A stretch of 64,000 nucleotides of DNA from Parietaria judaica (taxonomy: Eukaryota > Streptophyta > Magnoliopsida > Rosales > Urticaceae), in the NCBI GenBank assembly GCA_954871525.1, contig OX940862.1, positions 12,482,501 to 12,546,500 on the forward strand, given 5' to 3'. Made by a program: the position numbers and the translations under genes. This document shows, piece after piece, positions 50,255-63,687 of this stretch. Below the pieces are notes generated by a model. The model saw only the letters and a list, made by a program, of their open reading frames with translations. It searched no databases and was not told where the DNA came from. Position 1 is the first letter of the stretch. The number at the start of each line of letters is the position of its first letter.

Positions 50255-50880
50255 CTTTCTCGCTCAATCGCATTTGATTCTGTGCACGATTCTGCTCTAG
50301 TTTCCTCCTTGATCATCGTTTTTTCTCTAACAAATGCGTTGAGCGTAGTTCAAAGCCGATTGTTTTTCTTCTTCTTCTTTTTGGTTGAATCGCATTTGGA
50401 GTGTGAGAATTTCAGTCTCTTGGAGTGTATGCAATTTCCTCCATGATCTTCGTTTCTTTTTCCACCGAGAAATGCGTTGTTAAGTTTCAAATCCACGCGT
50501 TGAGCGAAGTTCATAGCCGATTGTTCGTGTTTTTTTTTTCTTTTTCCTTTCAGTTTTTGGTTGAATCGCATTTGATTTCTGCGTACCCTGAGAATTTCAG
50601 TTTCTTGGAGTGTATGCAATTTTTTTTTGGAAATGTTTTGGTTTCTCTGATCGTGGTTTAATTTTTCCTCCATGATCTTCGTTTTTTCATTCGGAAATGC
50701 GATGTCAAGTTTCGATTCCACGCCTCGAGTGAAGTTCTAAGCTGATTCTTCGAATTTACTCCTTTTTTGTTTTCAGTTTGTGGTTGAATCGCATTTGATT
50801 ATATGTACTGTTTGAGCATTGTGAGAATTTCAGTTTCTGAGTGTCGATGCAACTCTTTTTCTTTTTTTCCTCTTTGATTC
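50255..50880 (+). repeat. Tandemly repeated block upstream of DCL2 exon 1
   Basis: GAATCGCATTTG recurs at about 50388, 50564 and 50788, with a variant (CAATCGCATTTG) at 50265. Other shared words are GAGAATTTCAGT, GGAGTGTATGCAATTT, CCTCCATGATCTTCG and CGAAGTTC. There are three to four degenerate units of about 120-225 bp. They precede the ATG at 51113 and so lie in the promoter, leader or a leader intron. Confidence 0.75.
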
Positions 50881-51112
50881 TGGTTTAGTTTCATCTATGA
50901 TCTTCGTTGTTTTGCTAAGAATTGTGGAGTGAAGTTCAAAGCTGATTTTGTTTAGGTTATAAGGTGATCGGTTTTTATACTTTGCAACTTCTCAAGATCC
51001 TAAGTCAAGTACTCATACCTGGTGAGTTGAGCTAGCTAGTTTATTAATTCATGATCTTGTTTCGTGGAGTTTGGTGGTTTTAATTGTTATCGATGATTTC
51101 TAGAGACAAGCT

Positions 51113-54100
51113 ATGGGGCCAGATAACATGGAGATCGAGGGAGGCCACGATGAAGTATCTCCCGCTCCTATCTCATTTGCGCGGAAGTGAGTGTTTCCAA
51201 GATTTTATTTTTGTTTTCTTGATCATATACTCTCTTAGTCTTGTTTATCTCGCTGTTTGGTAGCTTGGAAACTGCACGGGAAATAAATGAAAAAAAGAGA
51301 CTCACTCGTGCGTTGAAAATATTTGAAGTTCGATTTTCCTGATTGTAGGTTTTCCATTTGCTCGCAGTTACCAGTTAGAAGCTTTGGAAAGTGGAATCAA
51401 GCAGAATACAATAGTATTCTTGGAGACTGGCTCTGGCAAGACTCTGATCGCCATCATGCTTCTCCGGAGCTATGCTTACCTTCTCCGTAAACCGCCGCGT
51501 TATATTGCGGTGTTCCTGGTCCCAAAAGTGGTCCTCGTCGCTCAAGTATGTCACAGACCATAAACATTGTCATATGTATGCAATGTCTATCTTTTGGTAT
51601 CTTCGAAGATATTGAAACACTGCAATATTTATCTTATGCAGAATATTAATTTTTTTTTTAATTCAATGATGATATTCAAATAATTTTTTGCAATGATGTT
51701 GGGCTCCTTTTAGCAAGCTGCAGCGTTGGAGATGCACAGCGATTTGAAAGTCGGAACTTATTGGGGAGAAAAGGGAGTCGATAATTGGGATCGTAATATG
51801 TGGAATGCAGAGATAGAAAAATACGAGGTGGGATTTATTGTATATCTTTATTTTGGGAACAGTTTTTGCCATAATCCTGTGAGGATTGTGATAGACCCCG
51901 AAGCAAATCAAACACAAAATAGGAGGCCAACGAGAATTCACTTGAAGTTGACTCATGAACACTCTTTATAAATCTACGAACTTCACAAAGCAATTTTCTT
52001 TGAGAGCAAGGCTAACACTCTCCATACGACATCCTAATTCCCAAAATACCCTCACTAAGGACAACTTAGAACCTAAACAACGGCTAAATTCCCAATGTAC
52101 CCTTGCCTCTACATGTAAGGGATTAACAGATTTCCATCCGGTGAAATTCCTGGCGAAAAAAATTGATTTCATTATTTTGTTTAACATGTGAAGACGCTGA
52201 GATTTTTTTGTAAAATTTCTGTGCTTGTTCAGTATCGGCGCGTATAGATTTACTTGTGGAAAAGTCTCTTCATTGTACCTGGCTTTGCTCATATAAAATA
52301 AGTTTTTGGAAAAGAAATCTGGCAATAAATATAGATTTGTTGTGCAGGTGTTTGTTATGACTCCTCAAATCTTACTCAACAATTTAAGACACAGCTTTAT
52401 GAAGCTAAATATGATCAAGGTTTTAGTAGTCGACGAATGCCATCATGCCCGGGGCAATCACCCCTATGCTAGCATTATGAATGTGAGTGCTGTATACTAA
52501 TATACATAGATTTTTATTATTCACTTTTATTTTATTTGGATGTTCAATTTATTTACGTGATTTTTTATTTTTCAAACATTTCAATATTTTCAGGAATTCT
52601 ATCATCGCCAGATAAGTTTGGGTGAAACAAATCTTCCTAGAATACTTGGAATGACTGCTTCCCCTATAAAAACCAAAGGTATCTTACCCCGATATATATT
52701 TTATAAACTTTTCTTTTCATTGTTTTTTTTTTCTTTCTCTCTGCTAAGCATCTCCACCTCTTACTAGGTGGAAATTCAAAAACTTCATACTGGAAACATG
52801 TTCATCAATTAGAAACACTCATGAATTCCAAGGTTATTTGTAGACTTTTATTGAAACTTAATTTTTCTATCCGTCTAAGTTGCATAAACATTACAGCTTT
52901 CTTGCTTTGTCATTACCTTGGTCTTGTTAGTTGTTACTTATTGGGGTTTGTTGCGAAGGTCTATACATGTGCTAGTGAATCTGTCCTTGCGGAGTTCATA
53001 CCGTTTTCAACGCCGAAGTTCAGGTCTTACAAAGATGAAGGAATCCCTGAATCCTGCTATTCCGCTTTGGAAGATGGTTTGAACAGTTTATTGGAAAAGG
53101 TTTGCTCCAAAATTTGATGAAGCTATATACTTGTCCTCTAATTCAAATTACAATGTTCATCTTGTTATTTGGTACCAATTACCAGATAAAACGAAGTTCG
53201 TCATGGATTTTGCAAAGAATTATTCCTTCAATATATTGTTTCTCTTAGAAATTATTGATATAAGTTTTCTTATTTTCAGCACAAACTTTTTCTCAAAAAT
53301 TCAGACCGCGATGAACGGTCTGTAAAAGGGCTAACCAAAAAGCTTAAGAAGGTTTCTTCTACTCTGATGTACTGTCTGGATGAACTTGGCATTTGGCTGG
53401 CCATGAAGGTATAGAAAATGGCTTCCTTGGATTTGTTTTATTTGCTAGCAGTGTATTTTTTAATGAGATTTAAGACAACGGAATAATGATTTTCACGTAT
53501 TTGAAATAATCAACATTCTAATTTTTAGAAATAATCAACATTCTAATTTTTCAAATAAAAACATTCTAATTTTCAGAAATTTAACCCCATAAACAAGGAA
53601 CCTTCACAATTTTTCAAATGCTCATGTGTCTACAGGCTGCGATGTCGATTTCGCACAATGACGTTGACTTTTTTGAATGGGGTAATGTGAGCGTGGTTGA
53701 TGATACAGCTGTCAGGAAGTTCAGTCTGGAAGCCTTCCAATTATTTTCAGCATCAATTCCTACAAGTATGATTAATTGGCGCTTTTGAAAAATTATTCTT
53801 GAAATTATAATTTAATTTTTTATTTAGTTTTTTTTTTTTTTTTTTGTGCCATTAGATCTGAACTGGTCGATCGATGATGAGTGTAAGAAGCATAATTTGG
53901 ATGCGGGGTATTTAACATCGAAAGTTCTCTGCCTGATTGAATTGCTTCTGGAATACAGGTTCGTCGTGTTAGTCACAATATATTTATTGATGATTATTAT
54001 ACTTGTAATTAGCAGCCTGAGTGTATGAGCTGTAGCCTCATTGTTGATTAATGATTCAGAATGATTATTAAAAAGTCCTTTAACTTTGATTATTGATTTG

Positions 54101-57100
54101 AACATAACAAAACCACTGATGTAAAATTGTAGTGACATGTTTGTGATGACCAGATAGCGGGTTTCGCGGTTTCACTCATTTGTCAAATAAAACTAGATTT
54201 TCTTGGAAATTCCTCTTGTGAAAAGAACTCTTGTGCTAATTGTGCTATCTTTGACATAATTATAGAAATTTGTTTTCAGACCTTGATGGTTGAGTTATAT
54301 TAAATTTTGTATATTATATCTTTATGACTATACAGGGATGTCAAGGATTTGAGATGCATAGTCTTTGTACAGAGGATTGTCGCGACTGTTGTAATTCAGT
54401 CTTTATTGAGTGAGTTCCTTCCAAAATATATTAATTGGAAGACCAAACATTGTGCTGGACGCTGTAGTCGTTTGCTCATTCAATCAAGAAAAGAACAGAA
54501 TGAAATCGTCAGAGAATTTCGTGAAGGCATAGTACGTTGATTTACTTTTTCCCTAGTTTCCTCGTCCTTATTTCCTGAAGATAAAACTAAAAGGTGGAAA
54601 ATTGTGCAAGTGTAGGTGAATATAATTGTTTCCACATCAATCCTTGAGGAGGGTGTGGATGTTCAGAGCTGCAATTTGGTTGTTATGTTCGATCCTTGTT
54701 CCACTGTGTGTAGTTTTATACAGTCCAAAGGTCGTGCTAGAAAGCAGAACTCTGACTTTGTCTCAATGGTGAAGAGGTAATTCATTATCTCGGGTTTAGT
54801 AAAATTAATTATATTTCTCCACGGGGTGACAGTTCTATTCCGGTAACCGGAATAAATTTAAATATATGTTTATTTCTTGAAAAACTGGTTTAACACAGAT
54901 TTTCAATAAATAAAAATGGGCTCCCAGTTTTAACTAATAAAAAATATAAAAATCTTGTTTTGTATCATTTGTTCTAATTTGTTTTTCTACGTACAGCGAC
55001 GATGTTAGTACACAACGGCGGTTAAGGGGGTATTTTACTAGCGGGGAAATCATGAGAAAAGAGTCTTTACTACATGCTTCGGAACCTTGCATACCTCTTG
55101 AGAGTGATTTGCAAGATGGAGACTTTTACGGTGTCGAAAGCACTGGAGCCATTGTGACTCTCAGTTCCAGCATTAGTTTGATTTACTTTTACTGCTCAAG
55201 GCTTCCTGCGGACGGGTTAGTTTCATTTTCATATTTTATATTGGGGTGAAACTGGGACCACCCAAACCAAGAATTTGACAATTTTATCTCCAGGTCCAGT
55301 TTTCTGGGAACTGAAAAGTTCTTTTGGTTCCGTATGATTCTGTATAAAACATTTTGTTCAGGAAGCTAGGACCGGTTTAAACTGGGAACTTGGATGTCGG
55401 TTTTCAACCGGGAAATGCCAGTTTAACTGAGGTTATTTATATTTTAAAATAAAACACCTGACCAGGGAATCTCTTAGTTCTGATTTGTTAAAACTGGTCC
55501 TGGTGCTTGAAACTGGGACCTGGGATTCCTGGTAATAAATTTCCTTCCTACTTACTTTGTTGTATATTCACTTTGCTGCTATGGTGTTACACTATTCTAC
55601 TTTATTAACGGTCTATTTTTTGTCGCTTGTTTAGGTATTTTAAACCTACTCCAAGGTGGGACAAAGGCACCGGAACACTTTACCTTCCAAAAGGCTGTCC
55701 AATTCAATCTGTTTCTGCTTCGGGAAATCAAAATATTCTTAAGCAAATTGCATGCCTTGAAGCATGCAAGCAACTTCATCAGATTGGTGCGTTGACTGAT
55801 AATCTCGTACCGGACATGGTTGTTGAAGAAAAGAATGCAAAAGAGCTAGGTAATCTTGCAATCATTCACACATTTAAGTTTCACTTGGTTTTACAACCTG
55901 AAGGAGACAATTTTTGTCGTCTTGTTATTTTGAATCAAAGTTTCCTTTTTACTAGTTACATAACTGTAACCGGATATATGGTGGTGTATGCCAAATCCAA
56001 TTTTTGCTTAATGGAAATTGTAATTAAGGAAACAGATGAGAGAAAATTTTGTCTTTTTTTCATTCCACACAACGAATAAAAAATATATAATAGAGAAGGA
56101 AATCACCTATACCTAATCTGGAGCCAATAAATCAGCAACTAATCTGCCTAATTGATCCTAATTAAAACATAATTACAATCAGAATAATACACAATAAAAT
56201 ACAAGATATCATGAATTAAATGGGAGAATATTCTAAATTGATTTCAGAATTAATTTTCAGAATCTTCAACAGTAATGATTAAGAATGAAAATTATCAGTT
56301 CATTTTCTAACTTAAGATCAATTTTCAAAACCTGAAAAAGAAAACTCGTACACCTCTAAACCGATTTTCAATCTGGTATGGAACACTGGAAACCAAAGCC
56401 GAAACCATTTCGAAAATGTTATAGTTAAGAACTGATAAATGCTTGTATGTTTCCTTTTAAAAAACTGTATATTTCAGTCATTCGGTTTCGGAGTGAAAAA
56501 TTTAACCTTTAACTATATAGCCTTTATTTGTAGCTACTCAACCCTATGACGATGAACAACCCAGCTACGTCCCTCCTGAAATGGTTGCCTCTTTCTCTTC
56601 CTCCGATGCCAATACAATGTATCATTGCTACTTCATTGAGTTAAAGCAGGATTTTGAATACGAAATTCCGCTTTGTGATTTCGTTCTTGGAACAAGAAGT
56701 CAGCTTGAAAATGACATTGCAAATATTCAGTTTGACTTGCAAGTCAGTCGGGGCACTGTCAAAGTATCTCTAAAATACGCTGGACACATGTTTCTTGACC
56801 AAAAACAAGTAAGTTATTTTCTCTGTTATTGCCTCAGAATTTTGTATAAATATGTTAGGACTCTCAAATCTCATATCCTTAAGTGTATTTTCTTTCATTA
56901 GGGATATTTTGGGTATGTTAGATCTAGCGTTGATAAAAAGTATCTAAACCTATATAAAATGCCCTTCAATACAGTTAGCGGTCATGTTTGATTAATTGAT
57001 TTTTCAATTGAACATCATTGGGAGAGTATTCCTGCTCTAACTCTCAAATTAGAGACCATGATTAATTATCGATTTGGTCCTATCAAACATCAATGGCCTC

Positions 57101-60100
57101 TTTTATTAAGTTGATTTGAATTATGGATTTTATATATTCAATTAATTAGGAGATTAAATGTTTTCTAGTAGGGTTTTAAACCGCATCTGGACGGGAACCA
57201 TTTTTTTTTCTTCTAAAAACCGCAACCCTATAAACCAGGTTAAACCGGAACCGGTTTATTAAAAACTGCATCCGGATTAAAACCAGTTTCGGGTCAGAGG
57301 TTAAAAAACCCGGAACCCGGATTATAGATTACTCAACCGAGTAACCTGCTTTTCAAAATATTTTAGTGTTTTAGTATTTTTTTAATGAACTTCTCTCATA
57401 TTTATAGAGTTTAATCTTCTCATGCTATTTAAATGTATTTTTTTAAACTTAATATATACATTTTAGTAAAAATAAAGTTGCATAAAAATGAGGGTTTTTA
57501 TAGATATATTTTTATTAATTAATCCGGATCCGGGTTTTAAATCCGGATTTGATCTTAGAATTTGGTACCCGGCCCGCTTTCACCTCAACTTTCTAGAATT
57601 AGAATGTTCTTATAAAACATAAACAACCGTGATGGCAACCTTAAATAGGTGTATGTTATAGGTAATATTAATTTTATTTCCCAATAATAATAAGGTTGTA
57701 ATTTCAGTAATCAAATTTTCTCAAATTTCACTAAAAATAATCAATTATCCATTTCTTTTGTTTTCAAATATATACGACAGGTAACACTGTGCCGAAGGTT
57801 TCAGGTCACTCTTCTTAGGGTTCTTCTGGATCATAATCTTGAAAAACTGGGTGGTTTTCTGGATCAAACTCATTTACCGGAAATTCCGAGAAAAGATTAT
57901 CTTCTTCTTCCGACCCTTACTTTAAACAAAGGATCATTGCTCATTGATTGGGATTCTGTAGTATCCTGTCGAGAACACAAGCTCTGTAAATCACCTAAGC
58001 CTCACTGTTACAGAGTTCATACAAAAGACGGTGTGATTTGCAGCTGTAGGCTATATAATTCATTGATATATACGCCTCACAATGGGACTATATATTGCAT
58101 AACGGATATTTTGAATAACATGAACGCAAATTCAGAACTAAATCTCAGGGATGGACAAATCGTTACCTACAAGAAGTACTTCAAAATGCAGTATGTACAA
58201 CAAAAAATCTTTTCTTTCTAACAACAGTTTATATAAACATTGTTGAATTGCTTTTTCTTTCATTGCTAAGTTTGTTGTTCTCTTCCATGAATTGCAGGCA
58301 TAAACTTGATTTGCAGTTCAGCCACCAACCTCTACTCAACGGGCGGAGAATTTTTCATGTGAGAAACAATCTCCTTCGAACAGAAAGAAGGGAAAAAGGT
58401 AAAGAATAAATTTAATTTTGTTTTAGAGCATGAAACATATGTATTTTGTTCTGTAAACCTAATGGATTTTTTTGCTGAACTTATCCTCAAGTTAAAATAG
58501 GATTAAACAAAATTATTTCTTCGTGATTCTATATACTTATTTCGTGTTTAGGGTTTAGAGATACATGGGATTGGGGGTGAATAGTCGGGTCTTTGGATCG
58601 TTTTTCATAATTATTATTGATAATAAGCATCACCTCGGTCTCTAATTCCGTAGTTTGGGAAACTCTCTCTATTATATTCAGTAGAGAATTTTACTAATCA
58701 AGAATGACACCTAAACCTAGATTAGGTATCTATATATAGGTTTAGAAATTATTGTAAAATACCCTTATTAGCAGGTTTAACCGCTCAGTAATTTTTTCTT
58801 TGGCAGAATCCACACGGAGAACTGTTGAACTTCCACCGGAACTGTGCAATGTTCTGATGTCACCATTATCGATAAGCATTTTGTATTCATTTTCTTTATT
58901 TCCGTCGATAATGCATCGGCTCGAGTCTTTGCTTATTGCAGTCAACTTGAGAAAGTTGCATCTAGATCCTTGCTTGCAAGATGCCACTATTCCAACCATC
59001 AAGGTGATTCCATTCATCCATTCATTTTTTTTTTGAAACATTTCATAAATGATGCTTTTGGATCTTACTCACCTTTTAATGTATCTCCAATGAGTAATTG
59101 GCGTAGTACCCCCTGAACTTTTGGTCATTGTCGCATTGCTCCCTGAATTTTATTTATTCGCAATTTAATGTATGAACTTACATTTTGGCATGACCTCGTT
59201 TACATTGATAAATATTATATTAATAAAGATTTTACAGGTAACAAACAGCCTACTTTTATTTGAATAAATAAAACAATAATTTTTTATTTTTTCTTCATTG
59301 CAGGTGTTGGAAGCCATCACCACAAAGAAATGTCAAGAGGCTTTTCATTTGGAATCTTTAGAAACTCTTGGAGATTCATTTCTTAAATATGCTGCTAGTC
59401 AACATCTTTTCAAAACCTATCAAGGTAGTCATGAAGGACTTTTGTCAGCTAAAAAGGACAGAATCGTCTCTAATGCATCTCTAACCAGGCTCGGTTGCGA
59501 GCTCAAACTTCCGGTAAATTTATCAAGTGTGCTCGGCTCATTAGAGTAATTGGCAGTAATGCCCCCCTGAACTTTCATTTTTGAGAGGAAGGCTCCCCTT
59601 AACTTTTAAAAACAAGCACATTGGCCCTTGCGTGTTATAAAATAAAGGAAAATGTTATCATGTGCGCAATATAACTCTTTTTATGGTATTTTTGTAAAAA
59701 AATTCTTCGTTTTCTCCAATTATGATGGGCTTCTATCTTAACCTTCCTTCGATAAATAGGCTTCTTGATTGCCTCAAAATAGTCATGTAATCTGTAACTA
59801 ACTGAGAAAAATACTCGATAAGTGGCGTGTTGTGCATAAGTTTTAACATTTTTTTGTTATTTCTAATGCATATGGGGCAATAGGCTATTTTTCTAAAGCT
59901 TAGGCGGCATTTCTACAAAAAAATAAAAAATAAAGAACTAGGGGACAATGTGTAATACTCTTCTATTTTCTTTTAGATGTCGATATTGTTGAATTTCTGA
60001 AGTAAAATTCTTTGCAGGGATTTATTCGTGATGAATCCTTTGAACCCGCAAAGTGGATTATACCGGGAGATCGTTCTACCGATAATGCCCTTGAGGAACT

Positions 60101-61802
60101 ATTACTACCAAATATGGAAAAAGTCTATATTAATGGATGGAGGAAAATGAAAAGCAAGAGAGTCGCGGATGTTGTCGAGGCATTAATCGGTGCTGTTCTC
60201 AGTACTGCTGGCGAGATATCGACTGTGAAGTTTATGAATCGGATTGGCATCGAGGTTGACTTTTCAAGCCAACCGTACGAGAGGCACTTTCATGTGCGAC
60301 CGGAGAAGCTTATAAATATCGAACAAGTGGAGTCTCTTCTAAACAACTACAAGTTTCGAGATCCTTCTTTGCTCCTTGAGGCGTTAACGCATGGATCTTA
60401 CATGCTTCCCGAGATTCCAACGTGTTATCAGGTAAGTTCAGCTCAATACATCACTGTATTTTTTGGTTTCGGTTTGATCAGTTATATCAATATTTGTGCT
60501 ATATCCAAGTAGCAAACAAATTTTAAGCCTGGATCCGTAAATTATATAAACAACATCGGTCATCGAAATTGGTTTTTAAGTTTTTAAATTAATCTAATTT
60601 AGAAACAGTTTTTAATATGTTTGTTGAAATATAGTCGTTTATGGTTATTTAGGGACAATTCCGACCAACATGACGAGATTTTTTTTTTTTTGTTCGCAGA
60701 GGCTGGAATTTCTTGGGGATGCCGTGCTAGATTATATGGTCACAGTGTATTTTTACCACGAATACCCTGGGATGTCGCCGGAGCTGCTGACCGACTTGAG
60801 ATCAGCTTCGGTCAACAACGATTGCTATGCTCTCTCGTCGGTCAAAGCCGGACTGCACAAGCACATCCTTCACTCGTCTCACCAATTACACAAAGAGATC
60901 GCGTCTACAGTGAGTAACTTTGAGAAGCTCTCGTTGCATTCGACTTTTGGATGGGAGACGGAGTCCTCTTTCCCCAAGGTTGGCTCTCCATCTTTCTTTT
61001 CTTAGTGTTTTTAATTTCTACTTTGAAGTATTTTTTTATTTTTTTTATTTTGTTGATATCAATATTTGTTTAATATGTTCTGTTAGTATTAAAAACAAAT
61101 ATTTTGCTAAATTAATTTTACTAGTAATTTGTAAATATGTATTGAGTTTAACTTAAAGACTATAAATAAGAATATCTTTAATTTTTTTTTCAAATTGTGT
61201 ACAAATAAGTGTATTATTAAATTATACAACTGTATTGAGTCTTTATAGTTGTAATTCCTGGAAACGTTTTTATATTTGTTTGTCACTATTTTTTATAATT
61301 TTATAATTTATATATTTCTTTAGTATTAGTAATAAAATTAATAGTAAAAAAATATATAAAAAATATATTTATTAGTAGTTTCTAGATAAATGTTTTTAAG
61401 TTTACCACAAAATCTATGTAAACTTCGTAACCAACATCAGTTACGTTTTTTTTACAGGTGCTCGGAGACGTGATTGAATCTCTGGCCGGGGCAATTTTTG
61501 TGGATTCGGGGTACAATAAGGAAGTCGTTTTTGAGAGCATTAGGCCTCTCTTGGAGCCTCTGATCACACCAGAGACGGTGAAAAACCACCCAGCCAAAGA
61601 GTTGTCGGAGCTCTGCCAGAAGATGCACTTCGTCATGGAGAAGAAAAGGTGCACCAACAACACCAAAGGCGTCACCATCAAGGTGCTCGGAAACGGCGCG
61701 ATATACGAGAGCACCTCAGGAATTCATGACAGGAAGGTTGCCAAGAAAGTTGCATGTAAAGAAGTTCTCAAGTCCCTCAAGCACGCCCTCAAACTCACAT
61801 GA
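51113..61802 (+). CDS. DCL2: Dicer-like 2 (RNase III enzyme making 22-nt siRNAs)
   Basis: Twenty-two exons: 51113-51186, 51368-51545, 51714-51827, 52348-52482, 52594-52678, 52768-52832, 52959-53099, 53280-53408, 53636-53765, 53856-53958, 54336-54531, 54616-54776, 54997-55215, 55635-55849, 56534-56808, 57781-58190, 58298-58398, 58807-59003, 59304-59513, 60018-60431, 60700-60978, 61458-61802. The sum, 4176 nt, gives 1391 residues, about Arabidopsis DCL2 size. Order: helicase with ETGSGKT (44-50) and DECH (151-154), helicase-C with [13 protein letters not shown], Dicer-dimerisation domain, PAZ, RNase IIIa (LETLGD, E996/D1000, D1097/E1100), RNase IIIb (LEFLGD, E1187/D1191, D1281/E1284), one C-terminal dsRBD. 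All catalytic acids are present. Known role: dicing dsRNA into 22-nt siRNAs for transitive silencing and antiviral defence. Introns carry MITEs and CCGG-rich repeats. Confidence 0.97.
57180..57580. repeat. CCGGAACC-rich degenerate tract in DCL2 intron 15
   Basis: Words such as AACCGGAACCGG, CCGGATTAAAACC and CCGGATCCGGG in AT-rich sequence, like the tracts at 24.9, 32.5 and 55.3 kb. It helps make this the longest DCL2 intron (972 bp). Confidence 0.6.
59090..59230. mobile_element. MITE fragment in DCL2 intron 18
   Basis: Contains TAATTGGCGTAGTACCCCCT followed by GAACTTTTGG and a second CTCCCTGAATTTTATT, the same end motif as at 1765 and 59545. Only one end is clear. Confidence 0.5.
59545..59967. 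mobile_element. MITE in DCL2 intron 19
   Basis: The left end reads TAATTGGCAGTAATGCCCCC. The right end in reverse complement reads AGTATTACACATTGTCCCCT. Both continue into ACTTT or TTCTTTA and a further C-rich motif, giving imperfect inverted ends around AT-rich filler. Confidence 0.6.
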
Positions 61803-62447
61803 TAAGAGTTGAGAAATGTTATCGTATATTTGCGTTTTTTTTATAGATTTTTGGTGCTGATTATTGGTGTTTGAGTGTATAGTTCGGTATAGGCTTTATT
61901 ATTATTTAAATATTGTACACACGGAATTATTTACGCGTTATAAAATTTTAGTTGTATTGTATATTCTGTCGGTTTATTATAATTGTTTTACATTTTTCTC
62001 CGTTCATTTACTTGGTCCAGTTCTACTTTCACCCTATGCTTTAAAAGATTCCTTCTAGAATAGTCTTTCCGGCTCGGCATAATGCCAGCTTGATAATCCC
62101 ATGTTGCCGTCTTCGCGTATCTACTCGCTGAACTATTGTTTTGTTCTGCCTCATATTTGCTCTCAACTTTCCGAGCCATTACACCGGATCCAAATCTTGA
62201 CTCGGTATTGGTCAATGTTATCGAGAAGACCCTTTGTTGGCGCGGGAATAGGAACTACGAAATCGTACCTTAACCGTAAAAGACAGTGTTCATCACGGGA
62301 ATTTAGAAGCAAATGACTGTCGTTTTCGGTTAAACGACATTATCCGAAGCTATGCGGAGAGAGAGAGAGAGAGATTGGGGTGACGTGGCGGCACCAGAAA
62401 CCTTTAAAAGTCGAAGAGAGAGAGAAAGAAGCCATTGGAGAAGAAGC
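61803..62447. other. DCL2 3' flank and HCF109-type promoter/leader
   Basis: About 650 bp between the DCL2 stop and the next ATG. The right part carries a GA microsatellite (about 62358-62374) and is purine-rich, as expected for a leader. An in-frame upstream ATG at 62352 would add 32 codons but encodes a charged stretch unlike a transit peptide start. Confidence 0.5.
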
Positions 62448-63654
62448 ATGGAAGGTCTGTTTCGGCCTCTGTGCAGCTCCACCACTCTCTTCTCCACAAA
62501 ATCCAGACTCCAATCACCGGTTCACTCGCTCTCTCTATCTTCTTCGAGCTCCTTCCTATCCGCAAAACGCTCGCTTCCATGTCGCGCTCCTCATTGCGGT
62601 AAGCTCTCCTTCTCAATCGCTTGCTGAGTTTCTACCATCTCTGAGAAAAAAACTTGTTCAGTTTTATGTTTTAGCTAGTCGTTTGTGCTGTTCATGGGGA
62701 TTACTCTTTTGAATTTGGCTCAGGTTTGCAGGCGACGCAAGAAAGCCAAGCGAGTTCGGAGGTCAACAGTGAGACAACGGAATGGGCGATGCAAGGTATG
62801 CCTCATATATATATATATATAAATATCATTGCATATCGCTGTAAAGTGTTCATTCTTTTTATGTTCAGATTTTTGGAGTTTTCATGCTTCCCTTTTCATT
62901 TAGGACTTAAGTTTGTTATATATCACATTTGAGTTTTGTCTTGGTCTCCGCTCGTTTCGGAGCTTCTCGGTGTTTGTAATTTCTGGAAGTTCTATAGAGG
63001 ATGCGCGGGGATCGGGCTGATAGAGCTATGGAACTTTCGGATTGGCTTTTATGTATTTGATGTTTTGTTATTTAAGGGTTAATCAAACCGAGCTGTTTCG
63101 TAACTTCACGTCGTTTGTAATGTGGAGGCTATATAGAGGAAGCGCAGGGATCGCGCTGATAGAGCTACGGAACTTTCGGGTTCATAGCTTTTATGTAATT
63201 GATGTTAAACCGAGCGGTCATTTATTTTTGTACTCTTTCAGTCTTTCTCCACTGCACATGGTTTTCTTCCCGGATCGGGTCTCCACTTAATATTCATGCG
63301 TCGATTCATCTTTGCGTTGTTGCTTTTTTGTATTGGATTTATAATGATCTTTAAGGTTTTATGGCAGACTTTTATTCGTTAAGGAAGGAGGTGGAGACGA
63401 TCTCGGAACGTGTAGAAGAGACAAGATCCTCTGCCGGGCTGCAGCAATTAGAACAAGAACTCGCTGCTCTCGAGTCAAAAGCTGCTGATACCTCCTTCTG
63501 GGACGACCGAGCTACGGCTCAGGAAACTCTTCAAGCTCTGACTGATATCAAAGACAAGATCAAAATGCTCTCCGAGTTCAAAACTAAGGTCCGGTGTTTC
63601 ATAATTTGGATATACCGATTATCGTGGAACAATCATGTGATCCGGTATATTCGT

Positions 63655-63687
<33 letters not shown>

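Noticed and set aside
50141..50661. Phe-rich open frames upstream of DCL2
   Set aside because: They come from T-rich repeated leader sequence; frames shift between repeat units and no domain is present.
55853..56079. Extension of DCL2 exon 14 into the following open sequence
   Set aside because: A donor GTAATC follows CTAG at 55849 and the next exon at 56534 continues the conserved protein; the open stretch is intron.
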